NCBI RefSeq assembly: GCF_003945595.2
Contig: NW_024104618.1
Location: 310,001-374,000, forward strand
Direction of reading: 5' to 3'
DNA length: 64,000 bases
Source: Pipra filicauda
Taxonomy: Eukaryota > Chordata > Aves > Passeriformes > Pipridae
This document shows positions 26,101 to 36,894 of this stretch, in pieces; positions within the stretch are counted from its first letter, which is position 1; each line of letters opens with the position of its first letter. Under the pieces are notes generated by a model. It worked only from the letters and a program-made list of their open reading frames with translations, had not been told where the DNA came from and made no database searches. A program made the translations under genes and the position numbers.

Positions 26101-26912
26101 AGACAAAGTTTATCTCTCTGCAGGTCTTTCTCTTCTGTCTGTTCAAAATGCTTTGTATGAAGCACTATTTTGAAGATACATATAAAAAAATTCTTATTGG
26201 TCTAGGTTCAAATTTTTTAATACCTTTCTGACTGTGTCTTCACTGAACTCTGCTAGAACTATTTTGCTGAAATGTTTCTTTATGTTGTCCATTGGGTTTA
26301 ATAGACGTGCCATTTAATAAGCTCTCTACCTGTAAGGATAGACTATTTGACCTTTGTGACCTGCCAGTGGTAGACATAGTATAAGATTGCTTTGTGAAAT
26401 AAAGCTGTCGGTAACATCAACAAAATAAAAAATGATCGTATTCCAATACTCTCTGCTCAGTAGTATGACAGCACTGAAATATGGAATAAAATTGAAAGTA
26501 GATTAGTTTTGGGTCCTAAGTCATGTTTTGACAAGATATAAGAGAGGAGAACATATCTTTGAACTTTTAGTTTTAAAGTTTTTTAATGAAAATATTTATC
26601 ATTTTGTAAGGTTCCTTCTTTCTTTATCACAACGGGGCTGTATAACCTTAAAACAATCCATTCTCTTATTGTGAGGGATATAAATACTGTACTATCTTTT
26701 ATATTAAACATCATAAAGGATACATGCACAGTATGAAATTGCTTGACACTTGCAAGTAAAGGACTGTCATGTTAATAAAAAGCTTATTGGAGAGGTTGAA
26801 AAATCAGTCATTAATAAGCCACATATTTTTAAACTATGTAAAGCATGTAAATACTGCAGACAAGAAGGCAGTTTTTGCCATATTTTCTCCTCTCTATTTG
26901 AAATGCTTAAGG
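23154..26912. other. intergenic, no gene seen
   Basis: AT-rich sequence with T-runs at 23716 and 24190-24201 and a short GA repeat near 25668. No gene, RNA or identifiable transposon found. Confidence 0.6.
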
Positions 26913-26988
26913 TCTAAAGCAATAGTGTAAATAAGAATGATCATATTGCCTCTAAAGCAATAGTTTAAATGAGAATGATCATATTGCG
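26913..26988. repeat. tandem duplication, 2 x 38 bp
   Basis: Units 26913-26950 and 26951-26988 both start TCTAAAGCAATAGT and differ at three positions. Each contains GAATGATCATATTGC. Confidence 0.92.
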
Positions 26989-28616
26989 TCTTCTCTGCTT
27001 ATTGTAAACTTTATATATTAGAAAAGGAATGAATGCTTTTAGTTACAGTGATTAATCAAATGAAATAAAGAGTTTTCAGGGAGCAATGCTACATGCCTAT
27101 GAGTGCTAGAATTTAGGCAACTTGCTTTCAATCTTCTCTGAAGAAGAAACAAGCAAACCAAAAAATGAAGCTTCTAGAGAGGGGAGGGAGAAAATCCCAA
27201 ATCACCAAAATCCGCTTTGTATGATAGCTACATGGTGTGTGAGATAGAAGGGAAGGGGTATTAAATTAATGAACATAGTCTTTCAGTCTTCGTCCCTATG
27301 CATCAAAAGTAGAAACCAAATGAATTTAAACTTCTCAGTCTAGGATTAACATCATTAACTATTTCTCCTTGATCAATTTTAAAAATTACTTTAAAAAAAT
27401 GACAAGTTAGTGATTGGTTTTTAAACAAGTACGGAGGGAAAAAAATGACAAATCAAGAAAGTACCAAAAAAAAAAAAAGGGGCAAGCAAAAGAAAAGACG
27501 ATTCTTTTTATGTTGCAGCAGAGAGCAAATGATTTCATGTAACTCTTACAAAATGCTTTTTAGTTTGGTTTTTCTCATTTGTCTCTTCTAGTCTTCTAAG
27601 TGCTCAATAGTCTAATACAAATACAGGTTTCTTAATTTAATTTTTTTAAAAAATACTTTCAAGTTAATGAGGTGCTTTTTTTTTCGTGGCAGATGTTAGT
27701 TTTTTAAGCCATAGAAATAAAATACTTTTTCTGGATAAAGTTACAATATTTCTACAAAGGTGTCAGTTTAATTTCAGCAAATCAGGATATTCTCTAAGCA
27801 GTGTAGGAAGTACAAGATTTTCTTTTATGCTAACTCATAAACAAAAATATTCTATAAAATCATGTAGAAAATTCTATCTTGCACAGTGTCTCTAAGAAGA
27901 CTCTAATGATGTGCTTTAGCAGACTTTTATCTCCCTTGGAGCAGGATATAACTCCAAAGTTTAGTAAAATAATTTAAATCAATAACAAATTGTACCTAGC
28001 GTTGTTTGAAATGAAAAGAAGGAGAGAAGCTCTTGGGAAAAAACTACTTGTTCTGCACTGGACTGTGTTAAAGATCAAATATATTTTACTGTGTTATGAC
28101 TTTGTTCCACACCTGTAGTTTTGCCCTTTCAGGTGGTGTGAAAGTGATGTAAATGGCCCCCATGGATGGTTTGAGATGCCCTGTTGCTGAGATCATTGGA
28201 GGAAACACCAATATCTTACTCTTTGAATGGATCATTTTAAAGCCCACAGCCAGTGTAGCCCCAGGAAATGGGGTAGGGGTGGAGAGCATGGTGTTTGTCA
28301 CCCACAAACACCGAGGAGGAGTTTCCTGCTGGAAGGTACTATGTACCCTTTTTTCAGTTTTCCTAGAGTGAACTCCTCCTGGCACAGTGGGATGCTGTTT
28401 CCATGTGCTATTTGACTTGGGTTGTCAGCAGCAGTAGTACATGGCTGTGTTTGGGATGCATTTAAGCCAAAGGAAAAGGTCCCCCTCCTTTCTTCAGGTA
28501 ATGAATCAATAGTATTTCTTGTGGCAGGAATACTTTTTTTTACATTTCAGACTTATGTACATATTTTTAAATATGGTCTATAATGCTGTTTTTTGTGCTT
28601 TGTTGTGATTTTGCAG
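26989..28616. other. intergenic; two-strand open stretch at its end
   Basis: Mostly AT-rich. At 28086-28400 base composition is more even. A 99-codon minus frame (28086-28385) overlaps a 72-codon plus frame (28153-28371). I recognise neither. A splice-bounded plus-strand stretch (about 28370-28497, acceptor TTTTCCTAG, donor CAG|GTAATG) follows. Confidence 0.4.
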
Positions 28617-28765
28617 AAGCCTGTCCTGTTGGAGATGAGCTGTGAGACAATGAACAGCACAGGGATGAAGCACCTGGTTGTCTTCTATAGCTATGCATTT
28701 GTTGTTTTACTTCACCCTGTGTCTTCTTTATCCTACCCAAACCATTCCTTGCCCAAATTACAGTG
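28617..28765 (+). other. candidate exon A: signal-peptide-like start of an unrecognised spliced gene
   Basis: Acceptor GTGATTTTGCAG at 28605-28616 follows a T-rich tract; donor CAGTG|GTAAGT is at 28766. The 149 bases are open throughout in one frame, whose ATG at 28665 starts MKHLVVFYSYAFVVLLHP, like a signal peptide, then an NHS glycosylation-type site. A second frame from the ATG at 28693 reads MHLLFYFTLCLLYP, also signal-peptide-like. Both frames continue open into candidate exons B and C. I recognise no family. Good splice pairs also arise by chance in a window this size, so this stays a hypothesis. Confidence 0.3.
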
Positions 28766-29075
28766 GTAAGTAGAATTGCACAGAAAATGGGCAAGAGAAA
28801 GTGGTGTCTAGCTGCCTGTGATTTGCCAGCAGTTCCTTTGGATTTGCACTCCTTGTCTGTCTATGCCAGACAGTTTTTTCATTGCTAACCCCATGAGATA
28901 AACCACACGGAATTGCTGCTGTAGGACAAATGGACTAATCCTAAACTCTTTTATGAGATAATATTTGTCAGTGCTGAGAACTGTTGTTACAAAGATAATC
29001 AGAAATTTGTTGCTTTAAACTCATGTTTTTGGAAACCTTTACTTCAGTGTATTAATTAGAGACTGAGAACATTGA

Positions 29076-29146
29076 AGCATTTAAGGGTTGGACTCGATGA
29101 TCTCGGAGGTCTTTTTCAACCCAATCGATTCTATGATTCTATGATT
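29076..29146 (+). mobile_element. CR1 LINE, short 3'-terminal remnant
   Basis: Contains GGGTTGGACTCGATGATCT, then TTTTTCAACCC, then the repeated ATTCTATG octamer. This is the canonical plus-strand CR1 3' end, about 70 bases long and only lightly diverged. Confidence 0.88.
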
Positions 29147-30259
29147 ATAGAAGAGGGTTTCTTACCTTTCAACATAATAGGAGATTTAGGGTCTTATTCC
29201 TACTCGACATGGTATGTGTTTCTTAAAATGTCTGACTTGTTCAAAAAGCTGTTTAACCGTATGTCTCTTAATTTATTTGCTTTACATCGAAATTCATAAA
29301 GATTTGAGCAAAGGCTTCAGGTTCTCCATAACTGACCTGAATAATTGACTTAAGAATGGAGGTATAAAAAACGTGTAAAACTTGATATTAAACAAAATTT
29401 TCAAATTAGAAAAAGTGTAGAGGGTAGGATTAGGAAGAAGCTAGGAAAGGAGTAATGGGGTAGCACAAGAGACAACGGCGTAACATACCCTGTCTCACAG
29501 ATCTAGGTCACTCATAATGCCATGTATTACTGACATGGACAATTCTGGGTGATTTTGAACTAAGTGTCACTATAGCCCAAACAGACTTGTGCAAGACAGC
29601 TGTCTGTCACTGTGTTGCTTGGTCCTGGAAGAAAGCCTGAGACTGAATGAAGTATGGCTAGATGTAAATTTTTGAGTATGGATCTGCTAACAGTATGTTA
29701 CAGGGAAGCTGTTGTTTAATCCATCGTATCCTTTCTGAGAAGAAACCAAATTCTTGTCCTTCCACGACACTAATCAACACTTGAAAAAGAAGTTATTCCA
29801 TGAATCATACAGTGCACTCTGACATGAATTACTTGGCTGAAGATTGTTTTGATTAGCGATGTGCAAAAGCCTTTCTTGTAGAGTTCAAACTCACTGCACA
29901 TTGCACTAGAAATTTCAGGTTAGTGTCACCTGGCTGCCTTTTGAACAGACATACAGAAGAGTGTAGATAGAAATGGCGAACACAGTATAAAATATATATA
30001 AAAACATATCATAAAATTTATATAAATTATCCACTAGTAAGTATATATCTTTGGAAACTCTTCCAGTTTTACTAAACAGTACAGACTTTCTTTTAGCAAT
30101 TGGTTAGCCTTCCTTTTTCTTGGACTTATAGCTCAATTCTTTATAACATTTGTTCAAAATTCCTCAAAAGCTTTAAGTTGCACGAATAGAACTAAGCTGA
30201 GAAACACTGTAAACAAACGATTTTTGTAACTTGTTTATAACATAATGTACAGAGTCACT
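29147..30259. other. intergenic, no gene seen
   Basis: AT-rich; a TA-rich segment runs from about 29985 to 30050. Nothing coding or repetitive recognised. Confidence 0.6.
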
Positions 30260-30292
30260 GAAGTTCGAAAACATCGTGCCAGAAGTGGTCCC

Positions 30293-30346
30293 TGTCGTGC
30301 TCGCAACTCGGGGTCAGGGTTCCAACCCTCCCGGTTTAGCACGACA
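30293..30346. repeat. 54-bp interrupted palindrome (stem-loop)
   Basis: Outer arms TGTCGTGCT (30293-30301) and AGCACGACA (30338-30346) are perfect complements. Inside them, CGGG pairs with CCCG, and AGGGTT (30316-30321) pairs with AACCCT (30324-30329). It lies in a CpG-rich patch of about 180 bases within AT-rich DNA. It does not fold as a tRNA: the GGTTCCAACC string resembles a B box, but there is no A box or acceptor stem. Confidence 0.8.
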
Positions 30347-30383
30347 CGGAGATCGGGTTTTTCTGTCGCCCTGCTCTGTGTGG

Positions 30384-30398
30384 CCAAGAGGTGGCAGC
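30384..30398 (+). promoter_or_regulatory. CTCF-like motif
   Basis: CCAAGAGGTGGCAGC matches the CTCF core CCASYAGRKGGCRS at 12 of 14 positions by eye, including the AGRKGGCRS half. It is in the same CpG-rich patch as the 30.3-kb stem-loop. Confidence 0.4.
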
Positions 30399-30439
30399 AC
30401 CACCTGCACTGTCCGTGCCCGGGCTCGCGTGTAGGGGTG

Positions 30440-33400
30440 AAAAAATGGGGAAAACCTGTTAAAATGGAGTCTGCGTCATTGATAATACAGAAATAGTTTG
30501 TTCATGTAAGAAATGGTGTTATCAGAGCCGTGCATTGCTGCTTGCTCTGCGCAAATAGAGGCACAGAAAGTCGCGCAAATGATTTTGAGTGTCACGTGCA
30601 GGGCTCTATGTGTGAAACTTCAGTGATTGAGCAAATGTCTGATTGTGTAAAACCAAATATTCTCTCACCCAGAGCAGGGAGTGGCAGTTGATAACACAAG
30701 TCTCAATCAGCTGCATCAACCCCTGACACACTCTGCAAGCTGCGTGCTGCTGCTCCTGTTAACCAGGGCCAGAGCAGACTGCAGAATCCTTTGCTGGCTG
30801 TCTGCCATTCACTGAAGGTTTTGATTAATAACTTCCAAGGGAGGAAAAAGAAAAGACTTTACAATGATGGTTTGTCTTCAGTTATTCTTGTAATTATTTT
30901 TGTGAGTAGGACGTGCTAAAGAAATGTTCTGCATTTTGACCAAGTCAGATTGCTTTGGAGAACAACCTTTTTAGTAGCTATTGCTGCTACATATCACTTT
31001 TATGATCACAGTGAAATCATCTGAAATACAGCTTATTTGTGTTGTACTGAGTTTTTCTTTTTTTTTTGAGGATATATGTTTATTTCTTCCTTCCCCTCCC
31101 CCCCCCCCGGAAAATCAATGCTACTACTTGAAGAATGAACATTTTTTCCTTTTTTCTGCTTCTGGCAAGTGCTTTCCTATTCACTGTTTCTTGACCTTGC
31201 CTGCATGGTGGTTTTGGAGGAAGAAGACTTAATGTTATTCCCTTCAAAGGCCTCACCAACTCTTTTCCCCCTTTCCACTGGTAATCTGTGATAGATGAAA
31301 TGCACCTCATCCTGTGTGTAATTCCATTCTAGTTGGCTCCAGCGTTTGTTTCAGAGTTAAGCTTGCTGATAGAATGCCCATGCTTGTGCTGGTGGAGGTC
31401 TGTTAGCAGCCTGGATTGCTCTTTCATTGTGTTTCTAATATGAACAAATGCTAAAGGGGCTTATAAAATACCTCCTATTTTCTCAGTCAGAAGAAAATGA
31501 TAATATACTTGGGCACTGAGAATCACAGCAAACTCCTTAGCAATGAGCAGCATGTTGCTTTCCCCCATGGATGAATGAGCTGTTCTCCACTGCAGTTACA
31601 GTACCAATTGACCTGGGAAGAGAGACAGGAGACCATAATGATGAATGAAACTGAGTGTCCCAGAAGACAGAGTTGTTCACTTATAAAGTACTCCGAGTTA
31701 TTTACTGATTTTTTTTTTTTTCCCCTCAAGGTTACATCGCTGTACATAACACAGGTCAGATCTGCACAAGAAATACTGTAGTCTGAGGTGTTTCTAGTAG
31801 TTCTTTTTCTGCCCTTTCGTCTCCTCACTCTCTTCCTTCCTCCTCTTCTCCCCACCCCCTTCTGTTAGAGGTAGAGTTTAGATGATGACAAATCCCATCT
31901 ATCTGACCAGCGCTGGATCTGCTCGTACAGCTCTGTGTTCCTGCAATGCAATATGTAGCAGTTGTGTGTCAGCTCTAAAACAAAGTTTATGATGTTTTTG
32001 AAGACTCTGTTAGTTCTTGTCAATGTTAACCTAGAACAGCAACAGCAATTCACTACTCTGTGAAGTTAGTTTATGGATCTGGTGATGCTTGCCAAGAGGA
32101 CTGTAACCCAGAAATGGTGGCATCGTGCAGAGGAGGGATCAAAAAGGAGTGGGGTGGATTTTTTCAGTGATTAAAGGGCTGGGATATTGCATGGCTTTGT
32201 CACTGACACTATGGTCAAGCCTCTGCTGGAACTGCTCTTTCATGCCACCAGTTAGCAGCCAGGGGAGCTGAGTAAGATACAAATGCTGCAGGGATAGTGT
32301 TTTCCCTGCCACATCTATTTATCTGGGACTTGTATCTCCTTAATTCTGAAAGGGATTTCTACTGGATTAATTAAAAAAACAGGCCAAAACATTAATTTTA
32401 TGAAGCTTTATGATGTATGCCAGCAAGATTTTTTTTCTTGTTTCTATTTTGAATGTAAGTTTTTTCTTTTTTGAGTAATCATCACTCTATGTGTTACTTG
32501 TGCATTATTCCAGCTGCTGAAAAAACATGAGAAACATGTTGTAATCCTCTCTTCGAATGTTATTTTTTTTTTCTGCCTTCATCTGGCCTTCAACCCCATA
32601 ATATGTGAGCACTGTCAATCATGCAGGTATTTATTTACAGTGCTTTGTGGAGGTAAGGAATAGTATAGAAGGGCACCCGAAGTACAGGGTCTCTGGGGAC
32701 TTCTGTGCCATCACGTAGGATGAGAGTGGTTGGTCCTGGAGCTTCTGACTGCGTGGCCTGTGTTCAATAAACCATCTTACTTCTCCAATATATAACAGAG
32801 GTAGAGGGCTAAATTTGAAAACAAAACCAGAACACTGACACCAAGACAAAAGAAACCCCAAATGTGCATCTTGAGGGTTGCACAGAAGCTCTGGACATTT
32901 TCAATTTGAATTAATAACACACAAACAACATCATGTGCACAGCAGTCTGTGCATGTAACAAAGAGCTGTTCTTCCTATGAGCAGGTTTTTGTACAGAACA
33001 GTAGCGCCCTTCAAATACTGCTTTGTGATATTTTAGTATAATGCTTTCATAAAAAGATGAGGCTGGGCCAGTGTGGTATTCATCCTCTGTATTGAGAAGA
33101 AGTGCAGCTAAGTGTTGCTAGGCTTGTTCCAGCTATTTCTGTGCAGGGCAACTGGATGCAGCATTCTCCCTTTTCTTTTTATATGTGTGGAAGTCGTAAA
33201 TGCCTGTTTTGTAATTTATGACATAAAGTTCTGTATTATATCTTTTCTCTCTGAAAATTAGCACTGCATTATGGTAGCATTAGTTCAGCTTCAAATATTT
33301 TGTTGCTCAGGTTTGTTTTGGTCTCTCAGGCAAGCATTCTACTGTGGGCGTAGTGCTGCTGCAGGTGGCACATCCTTGGCTTGTTTTGGGGAGCATGGTA

Positions 33401-36345
33401 AACTGCATTTCAGCCATTCATTTGTTATTATTTGTAGTTAAGAGGTTTTAGAGACAAAGTGGGATGAGTGGGATGTTCTGCTGCTGCCATTTTTCTGTTG
33501 CTGCCATAGGGTACTGACTGACTCGCTTTGGGAATTGGTCTAGAGATGGTGGTTTGTTGGATGGCTGTTGCTGGTAGCAGGTCACAGTAAGTAATGTGAT
33601 CATCCCATCATTGAGACCACTGCCACCTGCTGTGCTGAGAAAAAGCCAATATAGAACTGGAGAAGCTTTTAAGAAAATATCTCAGTGTGGCTGCCTTGCT
33701 TTGCTGAGTGAGAAGAGAGGAAGTCCCCAGGAACCAAGGAATGGGTAAGGATTTTGGAGCTTTAGTGGTTGCGTTTTGTATTAAAACTGTTGCTACTTAC
33801 CATGTCACTTGTTTTATGTTTTATTAGAGAATGCTTTGAAATGTTTGGTGAGGCCAGAGCTGCTGTGTAGTGATAGTTTTGAAGTGATGGGGATAAACAG
33901 GCCTCTCCTTGAACACAAATGATGTGACCAGCTTCAATGGAAGGAAAAAACCTTATTTTTACAATAAAGCATTAATAGCGCACATACATACAAGTTACAT
34001 TGCCAAACAGGAGACAGGATGTCTCCTGAGATAATGAATAAGTGGATTTTTTTATTAGTCAGGCTATCAACTTGGCCCACAACTATCCTGCAGTCAGTTG
34101 CTGAGCTCATATACTTTCTTATAGGTGCTAGATAGCAAGATTTCCTGAGTTCTGAGACCAGTATGGTTTTATATGCCATTAGCCGTGTTTAGGAATGCTG
34201 ATATTGAGAGGGGGGGAAAAATAAAAGTCGCTTTGACATTCTAGTGGATATGTTTGAAAGGCCTTCTCTCTTGACTACATATGAGAAGATCTGGGCCATA
34301 TAACACTCTCTGTGTTTGCTTGCTATGATTTCAATGTGTTTACCAGTGTAACAAAAGAGTAAATGTATTCAAAATTGAGATTACCTCTACTGTACATCAC
34401 TGCTGTGGTCATGCTAGCTGGCCACAGCACCTTACCCTTCTTTTGTTCCTTGACCTGCATGTTGATGCAAAAGTGACTCTTTTATACAGGACAGAGCAGT
34501 GCAGTCAGTGCCCTCTTTCCAGAAGATCACATTCTCAGTCTGGGAACATCCTTCTTTCCTTGTTGAATGTTCTTGAGAGTGTGCTGGCTGACAAGTAGAA
34601 GAGCCTCAAGGGCCAAGTGTCTTCGTCTGAATCAAGTGTCAGAGGTGGTTAAGAGGTATTGACTTGCCAGCACTAAGAATCCCTTGTGTGTTCGGGGGAA
34701 AGCAGGGGACAGATTACCAGCATAAGGTGTTGGGGTTTTTTTCCCTTCCCTTTCCCTTTTATTCTAACTAATCTGTCCTTGTCTCAGTGCTGCCAGGAGG
34801 GAGCGTATCAACCAGCTGATGCCCCAGTTGCGGTAACTGGGATAGGGAAACGGGTAGGGCAGAACTGCCTGTTTGCTTTCATCTGATTGTGGAGCTGTGG
34901 ATCCTTCTCTGTGCTCTTGGCCATCCTTAAGCCCCATTGAGGCAGTACAGACTTCTCCTCTGGTCCATAGCCTTTGTAATATTGTCCAAGAATTCCAAGT
35001 GCGGAGTCTTTAATAGCTTTGCAGTAACGTGAGGTACAAATGCAGTGTCTGTTGCATTGCAGAATCCCTGACAGCAATACCCGGACTGGGAATTGTAATT
35101 GAGGTCCTGTAGTGGTAGCAAGTTTCTGGATCGTGTCATGCAGGGGTAATAGACTGATTCTGCAGCCCAAAGGGAGCAAACTCCAGAGGAAGGGGTTCCA
35201 GATGGCTGAACATGGTTCATTTGGCTCAGTTTGTTGGAATTGCAGTGAGCAAATGACTGAACTCTACTTTAATAAAGCTTTGTGGATAGCAGAACAAAGG
35301 AGTTGAGGAGAGTATAAGGTATGACAAGACAATTGAGCCAGGCTACTTAGCTGCTTATAGCCCCCAGGAGTATTGCTTATTTTACTGTGTCTGAAGGTGT
35401 ATCACTTACACATTTATCAGGTGCTCATGTTTCAAATAAGGAAATAAGAAGGTTGAAATGTATTATTTTATATATGTGTATAAAATATGTAACTATATAT
35501 ATATTTATTTATATATTCTTTTTTCTTCTGGGAAGTTTAATTTGCGGTTGCAATAATCTCTGAATATGTGTATTCAGATTTCAAATAATGACTCTATCCC
35601 TCGGGTTTAGTGACTGATCTTCATTTTCCCTTTGAAAATGGAGATAAACCAGGCAATTTAAAATGTGTTGCTTTCTTTAAGGTCTTGATTCTGCAATCCT
35701 TACATGGAACAGTATTTACCTGAATGAATAGTGCCATTGTAGTAATTTGCAGGAATAATTGCTCTTGGTTTAGTAAGGGTGACAAAATTGAGCTTTAATT
35801 TGCAACAGCTAGGACATGTGCAAGTGATTTTCTCTTTGCTGCATATAAACAAAGAGTCAGCACAGAAGTATACAGTTTAAGGTTTTTGCGTGTTGGTATT
35901 TTCTGTTTGGTTCTGTGGTATTAAAGGAAAAATGTTCTTAAGACAGCATTTCCATTGGATGAGAATGTTTGCCTAGACTTGTTAAAACAGGGATATATTT
36001 CTCTCTCCCTCCTTCTTTAGAGAAGCAGAACATCAATGTCTGAAAAATTCTGAGGCTTGAAACTGCTTCTCATCTTGGGAAAAAGAAATGGGAAGAAACA
36101 AGTACAGATTTAAAAGAAAACTTGGTGATAAAAGCTTAGAATGAAATACTTGCTTTTGAAGAAATGGTGAAGTCAAGGTTTTTCATGGAGATTTTGCAGT
36201 GACTATACTTGAGCATACATGTTGTGATATAACCTTACTGCATTACCACACTTCTCAGCTATAGCTGTTCAAGTTATTCAGATGAGTGGAAAGCCAGCCA
36301 CTCCTTCCTTTCCATCTTTCCTGACAATATCAGGTAATAGTGTAA
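30440..36345. other. intergenic, no gene seen
   Basis: AT-rich, with a C11 run at 31098-31108, T-runs, and a TA-rich stretch at about 35460-35520. Frames are short. No transposon or RNA gene recognised. Confidence 0.6.
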
Positions 36346-36441
36346 AGACAAAAAAAACCCCCAAAACAATGCCACCCCCCCAACAAACAAACAAACAAAA
36401 AAGCCCTAAAACCAAAACCCCCAGAAACCAAACAAAAAAAT
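36346..36441. repeat. A/C-rich low-complexity tract
   Basis: A-runs and C-runs with a CAAA series near 36382-36398; complement of the T/G type seen at 22.6 kb. Confidence 0.9.
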
Positions 36442-36872
36442 TCATTCTTTCACAACACAGTTTCATTTTCCTCCGTCAGTTTACACAACTTTTTCCATTG
36501 CCTCTAAGAAGAAACTTCTGCCTCTGAAGAAGTCATGAGATAGGAAAATGCAGGGGCTTATTCACCTTGGGTAAAACGAGAATAAATTCAAGAAACTGAA
36601 TCAGTGAGGCTGCAAGAATTCCTATTAACATTTGAATAAATGACAAAGAAAACTAAGTGTCAAGGCTTTTACTCTCATGATGAGCGATGGGGGCTTTTCT
36701 TTCTGGTAGATCAGGAATTCTTACTCAACTCCTGTTTTTGTATTTTTGTTTGTGAAAGAATAGGGTTTACTGAGAGAATGACAACATGTTGAACTTCAGG
36801 GGTCTTGCTCTTGGGTGCTCAGGACAGAGACACCTAACAAAAAATATTGAGTTCTGCTTAAAATCACCCACC

Positions 36873-36894
36873 TTTTTTTTTTTTTTTTTTTTTT
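36873..36894. repeat. T22 homopolymer
   Basis: Twenty-two consecutive T, directly followed by CCAG. Confidence 0.95.

Noticed and set aside
30311..30330. tRNA-like B-box string GGTTCCAACC
   Set aside because: No A box, acceptor stem or anticodon arm at the right spacing; the string is explained by the palindrome.
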